DNA of 64,000 nucleotides, taken from NCBI RefSeq assembly GCF_022346545.1, contig NZ_JAKRNU010000002.1:1-64000 (forward strand). The letters are read 5' to 3'. Each line of letters opens with the position of its first letter. The stretch's first letter is position 1. The translations under genes and the position numbers were made by a program. Positions 1-7,547 of this stretch are shown one piece after another. The stretch is from Sporosarcina sp. ACRSM. Its GTDB lineage: Bacteria > Bacillota > Bacilli > Bacillales_A > Planococcaceae. The notes below the pieces were generated by a model. That model searched no databases. It was not told where the DNA came from and saw only the letters and a program-made list of their open reading frames with translations.

Positions 1-215
1 AAATCGACAAACATGATGAAAGCGATACAACGCAGCAATGTCCTTGCTGTCCGAAGAAACGCAAAGTCTCTTCGAGAATCTATACATGTCCTTGTGGCTA
101 TGCGAATCATCGTGATATTCACGGGGCATCCAATTTTTTCGCAAAAACCTTTTACGGTGAAATCAGAGAACTCGATTTCAGCCTAAAACGTACAAAGTAT
201 CTACGGATTGCCTAA
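1..215 (+). CDS. tnpB: RNA-guided nuclease TnpB (IS200/IS605 OrfB), C-terminal fragment
   Basis: This is the 3' end of a TnpB gene, read in the frame starting at base 3 and ending at TAA 213-215; the rest lies outside the window. The translation carries a four-cysteine zinc ribbon (CPCC, then CPCG about 17 residues on), followed by RDIHGASNFF, the conserved C-terminal RuvC segment of TnpB with its last catalytic Asp. TnpB proteins are RNA-guided DNA nucleases of IS200/IS605 elements that cut the donor or empty site and help retain the transposon. No stop interrupts the visible 70 residues, but whether the full gene is intact and whether a TnpA partner exists cannot be seen. Confidence 0.85.
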   Translation, partial: IDKHDESDTTQQCPCCPKKRKVSSRIYTCPCGYANHRDIHGASNFFAKTFYGEIRELDFSLKRTKYLRIA

Positions 216-414
216 TAGCAGGAAGTAGTAGATGGTCTGTACCGACCCTGCTTATCTTCGGATAAGTTGTTGCCTACTGTAGTGAATGAAACCGACCCCT
301 ACGAATTCCCGTAAAAAGAACGTGTCACCCACATTCTTTGTTGGAGCATTTCCATTCATTTGGTAGGAAACCCCCACTTCAAAAACGGAACGTTTTAAGT
401 GGCGGGAGGTTCAT
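216..414 (+). mobile_element. Right end of IS200/IS605-type element, with probable reRNA (omegaRNA) scaffold
   Basis: The stretch between the tnpB stop and the truncated transporter has no credible ORF. It ends in a strong stem-loop at 371-406, as expected of the subterminal hairpin recognised at IS605-family right ends. In this family a guide RNA is made from the tnpB 3' end through the right end, and its guide is the flanking DNA just beyond the element. The boundary is placed near 407-415 because in-frame MFS coding begins there (ThrGluMetGly at about 416-427). The exact cleavage position cannot be fixed from this sequence alone. Confidence 0.6.
371..406. repeat. Subterminal stem-loop of the IS605-type right end
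   Basis: The arms CCCCCACTT...AAAACG and CGTTTT...AAGTGG(c)GGG pair almost completely, with a two-base bulge on the left arm and a three-base GAA loop. It lies at the junction with the transporter pseudogene. Hairpins of this kind are bound by TnpA and also form the 3' part of the TnpB guide RNA scaffold. A GTG at 399 that could be read as a start codon for the transporter lies inside this hairpin, so it is not a real start. Confidence 0.6.
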
Positions 415-1508
415 ATACCGAAATGGGCTTCATTGGGATATTACCCGATATTGCAGCTTATTTCGATGTGAGAGTTGCAACAGCGGGATGGTTGGTCAGT
501 ATTTTTGCCATAGGCGTTGACATCTCGGCTCCAACCATGCCGTTATTATTTTCGGGGATGAATCGAAAAAACGTGATGATCCTTGTATTAAGTGTTTTTG
601 TAGTGGGGAACATCATCTCTATATTTACATCCAATTTCATCGTTTTATTAATTGCCCGAATCATTCCCGCCCTTTTACATCCGGTTTATGTTTCTTTGGC
701 GTTTTCAGCGGCTGCTGATTCGGTTAGCAAAGAGGAAGCTCCCAAAGCAGTATCGAAGATTTTTGTTGGTGTGTCTGCAGGGATGGTCGTCGGGGTTCCA
801 ATTGTCAGTTTTATTGCCAGCGTGTCTAATTTACAACTAGCGCTTGCGTTTTTCGCTGTTGTTAATATCCTTGTACTAATTGCTACCATACTATTCGTTC
901 CATCCATGCCGGTTGAAGAAAAAATCTCCTATGGAACTCAATTAAATGTATTGAAAAAATCTGTTACATGACTGTCTATACTCATTGTCATCTTGCTGAA
1001 CTCAGCTGTTTTTGGGGTTTACAGCTATCTTGCAGATTATTTACAAACCGTAACGAATATATCCCCAAGTGTAACTAGCGTGATGCTATTCATTTACGGT
1101 GCAGCCAATATTATCGGTAACATTTTGGCTGGAAGACTACTGACGATTAATCCGATTAAAACAATCGTCACAATCCCTTTTCTATTGGGGGTTGTCTATA
1201 TCGTCCAATTTTTCTTGGAACAGCTTACCTTGCCAATGATAATGATTATCTTACTTTGGGGAATACTAGCTGGAATTTCCGCAAACATTACTCAATATGT
1301 CGTTACCTCTGCAGCACCTGAAGCGCCTGACTTTACGAACGGCTTGTTTTTATCATCCGCGAATATTGGGACGACAATTGGTACAGCTGTAGGAGGCTTA
1401 TTCATCTCAGCAATGGGAACGCAATACGTGGTTCTAGTCGGAATTTTATCCGTCATATTAAGTGCGGTATTTATTTTTTTAAGAAACAAGAAGTTTAGTT
1501 CTCAATAA
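415..1508 (+). pseudogene. MFS drug/arabinose-efflux transporter (DHA1-like), 5'-truncated and with an in-frame stop
   Basis: The frame encodes an MFS permease of the AraJ/YdhP-like group: GFIGILPDIA, then TAGWLVS, then about eleven further hydrophobic helices. The expected N-terminus and most of helix 1 are missing, because the IS605 right end joins directly to the ThrGluMetGly codons. A TGA at 969-971 splits the gene, and the reading resumes in the same frame (LSILIVILLNSAVFGVYSYL) to TAA 1506-1508. With both lesions it is unlikely to make a working transporter. The sequence otherwise remains well conserved, suggesting recent inactivation. Confidence 0.85.
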
Positions 1509-1610
1509 AAAACTGTTGAGGTGAAAAAGAGGAATAAGCTTTTCTGTATTAAAACCCATTAATTACCGGACGTGGCAGTTTTTTTGCGGAGTGTAATCAT
1601 AAGCGCTTCC

Positions 1611-1653
1611 TTGCATAAAGGAGGCGGATTTTTATATAATAGAACAAATGTTC
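1611..1653 (+). promoter_or_regulatory. SigA-type promoter with LexA (SOS) box before yolD-like gene
   Basis: TTGCAT (1611-1616), an 18-base spacer and TATAAT (1635-1640) make a good vegetative promoter. Directly after the -10 lies GAACAAATGTTC (1642-1653), a perfect match to the Bacillus LexA/DinR core GAAC-N4-GTTC. A LexA dimer there would block transcription start. YolD-family genes are often paired with Y-family polymerases and DNA damage control, so the site fits the gene. Confidence 0.75.
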
Positions 1654-1672
1654 CTTGGAAGGGAGAATCTTT

Positions 1673-2008
1673 ATGATCCGTGATCGCGGACGCATAAAAT
1701 GGACGGCGATGATGTTGCCCGAACATCTGGAAAAGTTACGGGACTGGGTAGCGGAAGATGCATACGAAGAAAAACCCACCCTTGATGAGTGGGCATGGCA
1801 AGACATGCAGCAGCAGTTGGATATCGCTTATCGGACAGGGTGTGAAATCCGGGTCAAAACATGGGAAGACGGGGTATTCAAGGATAGAATAGGCGTCTTG
1901 AAAAGGGTGAATGGCCAGTTAGGACTCATTGATTTGGAAGTGGGGCAGGATGTCCAGACCCTCTCACTGGACGCCGTTATTGGCATAGAAACGATGGATT
2001 TTTCGTGA
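1673..2008 (+). CDS. YolD-like family protein, SOS-regulated
   Basis: This 111-residue protein begins MIRDRGRIKWTAMMLPEH, the usual opening of YolD-like proteins (RDRGxxKWxxAMMLPEH), and continues with the DEWAWQDM region and a C-terminal beta-rich part (GxLKRVNGQLGLID). YolD proteins commonly sit beside or are co-regulated with DinB/UvrX-type polymerases; no polymerase gene is adjacent here. The ATG was chosen because GGAAGGGA lies seven bases upstream; an in-frame TTG at 1655 has no ribosome site and lies within two bases of the LexA box. The role is inferred from family and SOS box; the biochemical function is not established. Confidence 0.85.
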   Translation: MIRDRGRIKWTAMMLPEHLEKLRDWVAEDAYEEKPTLDEWAWQDMQQQLDIAYRTGCEIRVKTWEDGVFKDRIGVLKRVNGQLGLIDLEVGQDVQTLSLDAVIGIETMDFS

Positions 2009-2016
2009 TGTCATTT

Positions 2017-2472
2017 TCAATGCGAGTGATCGTGCTCTTCCAACTGTTCCTTCAAAACGCTTAGCAGCATGAAGTTTTCGGTCGAGGCAGGTTGCTGGCA
2101 GCCTTCCAGTGTATAGATGAATAGCTGTTCTCCCTCTTCCGTTAAGAGGCCTGTACATGTCATATTTGTTTTGGCAGGGTTGTCTCCACGATCTTTATTC
2201 TTTGAACGATCAATTTCCAAATCGAATACAGACCCGTTGAAAGAGAGATTGTACAACGTAGGATTTCCATCGGGTGTATAGTTGGTAATCCGTACGGAAG
2301 CCTTTTCTCCGGATTCAGTTTTTTCCAAAAAGTGTTCAAAGCGGGTAAAGTTATAAATGGGACCATGCATATTAATCACATCCCCATTTTTTACCGCTTT
2401 ATCACTATCATACGAACAAGCGGATAAAAGAAGCACGATAAGAATACCAAATAGATACAAGCACTTTTGCAT
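2017..2472 (-). CDS. Lipoprotein with DUF4362 domain
   Basis: The 151-residue product starts with a lipoprotein signal peptide: MQKCLYLFGILIVLLLSAC, with lipobox LSAC and the lipidated Cys at about residue 19. The mature part reads NGDVINMHGPIYNFTRFEHFLE...ASVRITNYTPDGNPTLYNL, the pattern of the DUF4362 family found in Bacillales. It ends in a histidine-rich tail (EEHDHSH) that could bind metal. The function of DUF4362 proteins is unknown; export and membrane anchoring are the safe statements. It is convergent with the YolD gene, only eight bases away. Confidence 0.8.
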   Translation of the reverse strand: MQKCLYLFGILIVLLLSACSYDSDKAVKNGDVINMHGPIYNFTRFEHFLEKTESGEKASVRITNYTPDGNPTLYNLSFNGSVFDLEIDRSKNKDRGDNPAKTNMTCTGLLTEEGEQLFIYTLEGCQQPASTENFMLLSVLKEQLEEHDHSH

Positions 2473-2694
2473 AGAATCCCTCCAGTGATATACTTAAGGT
2501 TTCACGACCACTATATGTATCAATCAAATCCCTTACCCCTTCTCGATGTATGAAAAATAATTCAACAAGCGGATTTTTTCATTCAAATGAGTTAATGTTC
2601 CGTCAAATGTCATAAACTGTTCACAGACAAATTAGGCGTATTCAAGTGTTTCTTTTGGTACGATTGAAGCAGAAAAGTGAAAAGGAGAATAAGA

Positions 2695-3405
2695 ATGGCT
2701 ACTGATTTAAATCTGTTCCTCGCTTTTGGCGCAGGGTTTCTCAGTTTCATATCGCCATGTACATTGCCACTATACCCGGCATTTCTTTCGTATATTACAG
2801 GCATGTCATTGGACGATTTGAAATCGGACTCAAAACGGATGAGCAAAAGTGGAATGTTACATACGTTATTCTTTTTAATCGGATTCTCGATTATATTTAT
2901 CGTACTCGGTTTCGGCACGTCATTTATAGGAAAGTTTTTTATACAAAACCAGGAAATTCTACGACAAGTTGGAGCGATTTTTATCGTCTTATTCGGAGTC
3001 ATCATTGCCGGATTATTCACACCACAATTTCTGATGAAAGAAAAAAGGCTTCAATTCAAAAACAGGCCTTCAGGCTATTTTGGATCCGTGCTTATCGGAC
3101 TTGGCTTTGCGGCAGGCTGGACACCTTGTTCGGGACCGATCATTGGAGCGATTATCGGTTTAGCTGCGGCTAATCCAGGGTCCGGCATGGCCTATATGAT
3201 CGCTTATGTCCTTGGTTTTGCGATACCATTCTTCATCCTGTCGTTCTTCATCACCAGACTTGGATGGATTCGCAAATCGAGTGGCATCATTATGAAAGTT
3301 GGCGGTTATATTATGATTGCCGTTGGAGTCTTGCTGTTTTTCGACGGCATGACATACATCATCAATTGGTTAAGCCCACTTTTCGGGGATTTCACGGGCT
3401 TTTGA
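2695..3405 (+). CDS. ccdA: Cytochrome c biogenesis thiol-disulfide transporter CcdA
   Basis: CcdA passes electrons from cytosolic thioredoxin across the membrane to extracytoplasmic thiol proteins for cytochrome c maturation and, in Bacillus, spore cortex synthesis. The 236-residue product has six hydrophobic helices and the two redox cysteines in the family motifs: [17 protein letters not shown] near residue 22 and [12 protein letters not shown] near residue 144. The ATG is preceded by AAAGGAG; an in-frame GTG 18 bases earlier lies upstream of that site. It heads a three-gene unit with a thioredoxin-like gene and ccdC, in the order seen in the B. subtilis yne region. Confidence 0.93.
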   Translation: MATDLNLFLAFGAGFLSFISPCTLPLYPAFLSYITGMSLDDLKSDSKRMSKSGMLHTLFFLIGFSIIFIVLGFGTSFIGKFFIQNQEILRQVGAIFIVLFGVIIAGLFTPQFLMKEKRLQFKNRPSGYFGSVLIGLGFAAGWTPCSGPIIGAIIGLAAANPGSGMAYMIAYVLGFAIPFFILSFFITRLGWIRKSSGIIMKVGGYIMIAVGVLLFFDGMTYIINWLSPLFGDFTGF

Positions 3406-3426
3406 TAGAAGGTTGGAGGAATACCA

Positions 3427-3765
3427 ATGAAACAAATTGGATCATTCAAGGAATGGCTGGAGATCATTGAACAAAATCAAGAGTTGCTCTTGTTTGTCAA
3501 GACAGACAATTGTTCGGTCTGCGACGGGTTGTATCCGCAAGTAGAGGACTTGCAAGCAGCATATCCGATCCCTTTTTACAAAGTGAATGTGGCGGAAGTG
3601 CCGGAAATTGCTGGGCAGTTATCCTTATTTACCGCACCCGTCGTCCTTTTGTTCGCAAATGGAAAAGAGTATGCGCGCTTTGCTAGGTTTGTTCAAATGG
3701 AGGAGCTGAAAAGACGCTTAGGGGAACTGGTGGAACGGGGGAAAAAGATTGAGCGCACTGATTGA
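3427..3765 (+). CDS. Thioredoxin-like protein (CSVC active site)
   Basis: This cytosolic 112-residue protein has a thioredoxin fold signature: a beta strand (LLLFVKTDN), the redox motif CSVC at about residues 29-32 and the cis-proline segment TAPVVLLF near residue 70. No signal peptide is present. It starts 21 bases after ccdA with a GGAGGA ribosome site and its 3' end overlaps ccdC, so the three are co-transcribed. It could supply reductant to CcdA; that is inferred from position, and the CxxC is not the CGPC of housekeeping TrxA. Confidence 0.85.
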   Translation: MKQIGSFKEWLEIIEQNQELLLFVKTDNCSVCDGLYPQVEDLQAAYPIPFYKVNVAEVPEIAGQLSLFTAPVVLLFANGKEYARFARFVQMEELKRRLGELVERGKKIERTD

Positions 3766-4264
3766 TACGATTTTTACAAAGGTGCCCCCGACATACCTGA
3801 TTATCGGTTCGACGGCGCTCGCCTTATTCATGGGGACGCTCGCATTGATTGTCCGGTCAAAAGCCGCAAAAAAACCAGTGACACCGAAAAAAATCATCTT
3901 GCCGCCTCTGTTCATGTCAACAGGAGCATTGATGTTCATTTTTGAGGAATTCCGGGTACCGCCGCTACAGGTGCTTGAAGCACTCGCTGTCGGTATGCTT
4001 TTTTCGATCATCCTTATTAAAACAACAAACTTCCAGCGTCGAGATGGAGATATCTACATGAAGCGCTCAAAGGCTTTCTTGTTTATCTTATTCGGTCTGT
4101 TGATTGTTCGTCTCATTGGGAAACTGATGCTCAGCAATACGATTGACGTCGGAGAACTCGGCGGGATGTTCTGGATACTGGCCTTTGGGATGATTGTGCC
4201 ATGGCGGATCGGAATGCTAATCAAATACAATCGTCTCAAACAAGAAAAAGGTGTCCGCAACTAA
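3749..4264 (+). CDS. ccdC: CcdC family membrane protein (DUF1453)
   Basis: The 171-residue product has about five hydrophobic helices and the conserved segments FMSTGALMFIFEEFRVP and RRDGDIYMKRSKAFLFILFGLLIVRL of the CcdC/YneJ family, which accompanies ccdA in Bacillales. Its exact role in cytochrome c biogenesis is unclear; in B. subtilis it is reported to be dispensable. Translation probably starts at TTG 3749, overlapping the 3' end of the thioredoxin gene, with GGGGGA just upstream. The overlap points to translational coupling. Confidence 0.85.
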   Translation: MSALIDTIFTKVPPTYLIIGSTALALFMGTLALIVRSKAAKKPVTPKKIILPPLFMSTGALMFIFEEFRVPPLQVLEALAVGMLFSIILIKTTNFQRRDGDIYMKRSKAFLFILFGLLIVRLIGKLMLSNTIDVGELGGMFWILAFGMIVPWRIGMLIKYNRLKQEKGVRN

Positions 4265-4283
4265 TTGCAGGCACCTTTTTTCT
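4245..4283. terminator. Bidirectional terminator between ccdC and the DUF2621 gene
   Basis: AAAAAGGTGTCC pairs with GGCACCTTTTTT around the inner GCAA...TTGC, so a U-run follows the stem in both directions. It overlaps the last codons of ccdC and serves both convergent genes. Confidence 0.8.
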
Positions 4284-4292
4284 TATGTTCCT

Positions 4293-4718
4293 TTAGAATA
4301 GATGTTCATAGGGAGTGAGATCCACTTCCATGGAGTTCAACTTTTTACGTAGAAATTTATGGTCGCGTTTTGGCGTTGCCTGTATATATCCACGTATGAT
4401 AAGATCAAAGTCGATTTTCTTCGCTTTTTCTGCAAGCGCAATTTCACCGATTTTACCGGCAATTTTTTGTTTGGCAACGGGGCGGAACAGTTCTGGAACA
4501 GGCGACACCAATTCGTTCAACAGAAGTTTCGCTTCATCATTCCACAGATGAAGGGAACTTTCTACATAATGTTCTTCCCAGTCCAGCGTAGATTTACCGT
4601 CCGCTTTCGGAAATACTTTTAAAAATTTCCGGAACATGAAAAAGCCGCCGATTCCGAAAAGTGCGACAAGTACAATGCACCAAAAAAGGATGAACCACAT
4701 AAATAAGTCTTGTTGCAA
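4293..4718 (-). CDS. YneK-like membrane-anchored protein (DUF2621)
   Basis: This 141-residue protein begins with one membrane helix (FMWFILFWCIVLVALFGIGG, about residues 6-25) followed by a soluble domain rich in charged helices: STLDWEEHYVESSLHLW, then LFRPVAKQKIAGKIGEIAL, ending YIQATPKRDHKFLRKKL. This matches the DUF2621 family represented by B. subtilis YneK, and the position beside ccdC is the same as in that species. No function is established. The cytoplasmic domain is predicted to hang from the membrane by the N-terminal helix. Confidence 0.8.
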   Translation of the reverse strand: MQQDLFMWFILFWCIVLVALFGIGGFFMFRKFLKVFPKADGKSTLDWEEHYVESSLHLWNDEAKLLLNELVSPVPELFRPVAKQKIAGKIGEIALAEKAKKIDFDLIIRGYIQATPKRDHKFLRKKLNSMEVDLTPYEHLF

Positions 4719-4903
4719 CAGTCTTCACCTCTTCCATTCTATTCACCATTATAAGAGCATCCGCCAGAAAATTCACGGACAATGTATTTTTTCTTGCTGA
4801 TTCGACAGATAGAGGGAGAGAGAAGGTCGATACTTAGCGTTAAAAGTGAAATCCACTTCACAGAAACGTCAATGTTTTGCCATGGAACTCATCAGCGCTT
4901 CGC

Positions 4904-4932
4904 TTGTCTAGGACAATCAGTTCCGCTATGAT
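4904..4932 (+). promoter_or_regulatory. SigA-type promoter of the SCO gene
   Basis: TTGTCT, a 17-base spacer and TATGAT form a near-consensus vegetative promoter 32 bases upstream of the SCO ATG. Confidence 0.65.
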
Positions 4933-4963
4933 GAACGTATCAAGAGATAGTGGAGGAAAGAGA

Positions 4964-5557
4964 ATGCGTAAAAAATGGTTACTGCCTTTTTGCTTACTTG
5001 TCGTACTCGTTTTGAGTGCTTGTTCACAAGGTGGTTTCAAAGCGGATCACGAATATGACATTGAGCCATTTGAATTTACGAACCAACATCATGAAAAAGT
5101 TTCGTTGGAGGATTTAAAGGGGAAAGTATGGTTGGCACAGTTTGTATTCACGCAATGTCAGGATGCTTGTCCACCGATGATGGTCAATATGACGAACGTT
5201 GAGAAAGACCTTGCAGCCGAAGGTGTCGAAGATTATAAAATCGTGTCGTTCAGTATCGATCCGGAAACAGATACGCCGGAATTGATGCAAGAATATCTCG
5301 ATCTTTTTGATGTCCAAGATCAAAGTAGATGGGAAATGTTGACAGGTTTTAAGCAGGAAAAAATCATCAAATTTGCGATGGACTCATTTAGAACGCTTGT
5401 TGCCGATGATCCACAAAACAATAATGTGATTCATGCTACATATTTCTCCCTTGTTAACCAAGAGGGAAAAGTTGTGAAAACATATAACGGATATTCAGAT
5501 GTCCCGTACGAGCAAATTGTGAAAGATGTCAAAGCACTCGTTAAAGCAGGTGCATAA
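4964..5557 (+). CDS. SCO1/SenC family copper chaperone lipoprotein
   Basis: SCO proteins deliver copper to the CuA site of cytochrome c oxidase on the outside of the membrane. The 197-residue product has a lipoprotein signal (LVVLVLSACSQ, lipidated Cys near 20), a thioredoxin-like domain with the copper motif CQDAC at about 65-69 (CxxxC) and the third ligand His at about 156 (NVIHATYF). The ATG follows GGAGGAAAG; longer in-frame readings begin within the promoter region. Its closeness to ccdA, the cytochrome c maturation gene, fits a respiratory role. Confidence 0.9.
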   Translation: MRKKWLLPFCLLVVLVLSACSQGGFKADHEYDIEPFEFTNQHHEKVSLEDLKGKVWLAQFVFTQCQDACPPMMVNMTNVEKDLAAEGVEDYKIVSFSIDPETDTPELMQEYLDLFDVQDQSRWEMLTGFKQEKIIKFAMDSFRTLVADDPQNNNVIHATYFSLVNQEGKVVKTYNGYSDVPYEQIVKDVKALVKAGA

Positions 5558-5590
5558 GTAAAGGAATACGAAAATTGACGGGGTGTAAAA

Positions 5591-6256
5591 ATGAAACAAA
5601 AAAAACGAAAAGGATTATCCATCAAAGTAAAGGCCATGCTCCTTTTCTTGCTGATCCCCGTCGCTGTCACTGTCTTCACATTGACGGCCATCATTTGGAC
5701 AAGTCTGAACGATTCTGAGTTCATCAAAAAGTCGGCGAGTACGTTGCTTGAAATCGGAGACCGCCATACGGCCATGACAATTCCTGAGGAATATATCCCC
5801 GTTTACAAAGAGGCGGCCGAGACATACGGTATTCCATGGACGCTTCTCGCTGCCCATCACCGGATTGAAACGAAGTTTTCGACAATGGATCCGCTCCTTT
5901 CCCCGGTTGGGGCAGAAGGACATATGCAGTTTATGCCATGTACATTTGTCGGATGGAGTTACCCTGGTTGCGGAGGACTTGGACAAGGGGAGATTCCAGA
6001 AGAGGATAAAACAAATCCGGAAATTATTGCCGAATACGGTGGGTATGGAGTCGACGCGAATGGGGATGGGATTGCCGATCCATACGATCTGGAAGATGCC
6101 ATCTTTAGCGCGGCGAATTATCTTTCCCAAAGTGGTGCGGCAGATGGAGATCTTGAAAAAGCGATTTTCCATTACAACCACAGTGAAAAATATGTTCAGG
6201 ACGTTCTTTATTTTTTCAACGAGTTTGAAGCATATCGTTTGAAAACAGAGCAATAA
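5591..6256 (+). CDS. Lysozyme-like peptidoglycan hydrolase, membrane-anchored
   Basis: The 221-residue product has an N-terminal membrane helix (about 14-36) and a lysozyme-like domain. The sequence WTLLAAHHRIETKFS holds the likely catalytic Glu near 94, and SPVGAEGHMQFMPCTFVGWSY matches the GAxGxMQFMPxTF motif of lytic transglycosylases and CwlT-type N-terminal domains. DANGDGIADPYDLEDAIFSAANYL is the typical following segment. It should cut glycan strands outside the membrane. It is close behind the SCO gene with its own ribosome site, so co-transcription is possible. Confidence 0.85.
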   Translation: MKQKKRKGLSIKVKAMLLFLLIPVAVTVFTLTAIIWTSLNDSEFIKKSASTLLEIGDRHTAMTIPEEYIPVYKEAAETYGIPWTLLAAHHRIETKFSTMDPLLSPVGAEGHMQFMPCTFVGWSYPGCGGLGQGEIPEEDKTNPEIIAEYGGYGVDANGDGIADPYDLEDAIFSAANYLSQSGAADGDLEKAIFHYNHSEKYVQDVLYFFNEFEAYRLKTEQ

Positions 6257-6293
6257 ACGGCACACTGGTTAACAATTTAGGCTCCATTGTAGA

Positions 6294-6346
6294 GCGCATA
6301 AAAAAAGATGGAACACCCAAATCGGTGTCCATCTTTTTTTATGCGC
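6294..6346. terminator. Long bidirectional terminator
   Basis: A perfect stem of more than 20 base pairs runs from GCGCATAAAAAAAGATGGA to TCCATCTTTTTTTATGCGC around CACC...GGTG. It separates the convergent hydrolase and GlsB-type genes. Confidence 0.85.
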
Positions 6347-6601
6347 TTATGATGCTTTACGCATCGATTTTAAAATAAGGCTCACAATGAATACAAGCAC
6401 AATCGCACCAATCAAGGCAGGGAAGATGTAGAAATCAGAAACTCTTGGTCCCCATTGGCCTAAAAGCATTCCGCCGACCCAAGCACCGATGATTCCGGCA
6501 ATGATATTACCGATAATCCCGCCTGGAATATCTTTTCCTAAAATAAGGCCTGCCAGCCAGCCGATAATCCCACCAACGATTAAAAACCAAATGAAGCTCA
6601 T
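6347..6601 (-). CDS. GlsB/YeaQ/YmgE family stress-response membrane protein
   Basis: This 84-residue, glycine-rich membrane protein has the family pattern SFIWFLIVGGIIGWLAG, then GGIIGNIIAGIIGAWVGG, and a last helix IGAIVLVFIVSLIL. Members are transglycosylase-associated or stress proteins of unknown mechanism. The start is set at the third in-frame ATG (MSFIW) because AAAGGAG sits nine bases before it, while the closer ATG (MNN) touches that site and the first ATG precedes it. Confidence 0.85.
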   Translation of the reverse strand: MSFIWFLIVGGIIGWLAGLILGKDIPGGIIGNIIAGIIGAWVGGMLLGQWGPRVSDFYIFPALIGAIVLVFIVSLILKSMRKAS

Positions 6602-6716
6602 GTTGTTCATCTCCTTTTTAGTCATTCATAATTGCTTTCTTAGTATTTGCTATAACCGTTATGGCGATACGCTAAACATCAGACAGGTTAAAAATTACCA
6701 AAAAAGAGCTAAAAAA

Positions 6717-7262
6717 TTAGCGAATGACCGTCGCGCCAAGGGTTGCTTCAAAATGATTCAACGCCCATTCGTGCCCGACAGGATTAAAGCTTGCCACACC
6801 TTTTTCGTGAATAAAGAGATCGAAGCCGCGATTATAAGCATCGACGGACGTATGAAGAATACAGATATCCGTACAGACACCGACAAGATGTAATTCCGTA
6901 ATGCCGCGTGCCCGCAATAACAATTCCAAATCGGTTCCTGCAAAGGCACTAAAACGTGTTTTATCCATCCAAATGATATCTTCTTTGCGTTCATTGTACA
7001 ATTGCTGAAGAGAACCGAATAAATCTCTTCCCGCTGTTCCGCGGATATTATGCGGCGGGAATTGCTTCGTTTCAGGATGGTACGGATCATCGAGATCATG
7101 CACATCGACCGGCATCACAATAAAATGGCCTTCATCCAAAAAAGTTTTCGTCAAGTTTGTAATGTACTCTTCCAAAGCGATGCCAGGTTCGCCGCAAGTG
7201 AGCGCACCATCTTTAGCAACGAAATCAACTGTGTAATCAATCACTAGTAAAGCTTTTTTCAT
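6717..7262 (-). CDS. Cysteine hydrolase, probable nicotinamidase (PncA-like)
   Basis: The 181-residue enzyme has the isochorismatase/nicotinamidase triad: Asp in VIDYTVDF near residue 8-13, Lys in MDKTRFSAF near 100, and the nucleophile Cys at about 130 in GVCTDICILHT. The metal-site pattern of nicotinamidases is also visible (VDVHDLDDPYHPE, FPPHN), supporting nicotinamide to nicotinate conversion for NAD salvage. The start follows AAAAAGGGG; an upstream in-frame ATG (MKKGRTS) precedes that site. Other small amides cannot be excluded as substrates. Confidence 0.8.
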   Translation of the reverse strand: MKKALLVIDYTVDFVAKDGALTCGEPGIALEEYITNLTKTFLDEGHFIVMPVDVHDLDDPYHPETKQFPPHNIRGTAGRDLFGSLQQLYNERKEDIIWMDKTRFSAFAGTDLELLLRARGITELHLVGVCTDICILHTSVDAYNRGFDLFIHEKGVASFNPVGHEWALNHFEATLGATVIR

Positions 7263-7448
7263 TGAAGTTCGCCCCTTTTTCACTGATCATTTCAATCATG
7301 TCATATTTCGATTGAAAAAACAGTATATTTCAAAACCGCTAATTAGTAAATTAGAACAATCGACAATATATGAAAGTGTTTGAAAAATCTTAATAATAAA
7401 TGAATAAGTCATTACATTATCTTATGGAAGACTATAAAATTAATGTAT

Positions 7449-7477
7449 TTTACTTATATAGAATTGTATATTATGAT
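7449..7477 (+). promoter_or_regulatory. acnA: Candidate promoter of the aconitase gene
   Basis: TTTACT, a 17-base spacer and TATGAT lie 70 bases before the aconitase start in an AT-rich leader. B. subtilis citB is controlled by CcpC and CodY; I see AT-rich partial repeats here but no site I can assign. Confidence 0.45.
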
Positions 7478-7547
7478 GGACTAGAGAAAAGATGCTCCTT
7501 TATAGCCTTTTCAGTAGTTTTCAGTCGATAGAAGGAGGAATTCAGCA

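Noticed and set aside
399..414. GTG 399 as genuine start of the MFS protein
   Set aside because: The codon is inside the element's hairpin and the preceding residues do not resemble an MFS N-terminus.
338..520. 60-residue ORF spanning the IS605 right end
   Set aside because: It crosses the hairpin and reads the MFS gene in the wrong frame.
1604..1632. Hairpin CGCTTCCTT...AAGGAGGCG followed by T-run as terminator of the MFS gene
   Set aside because: It overlaps a good -35/-10 pair (TTGCAT-18-TATAAT) for the yolD-like gene, and the T-run is part of the spacer; promoter is the better reading.
7263..7547. CcpC operator before aconitase
   Set aside because: ATAA and TTAT words are present but with wrong spacing; the region is simply AT-rich.
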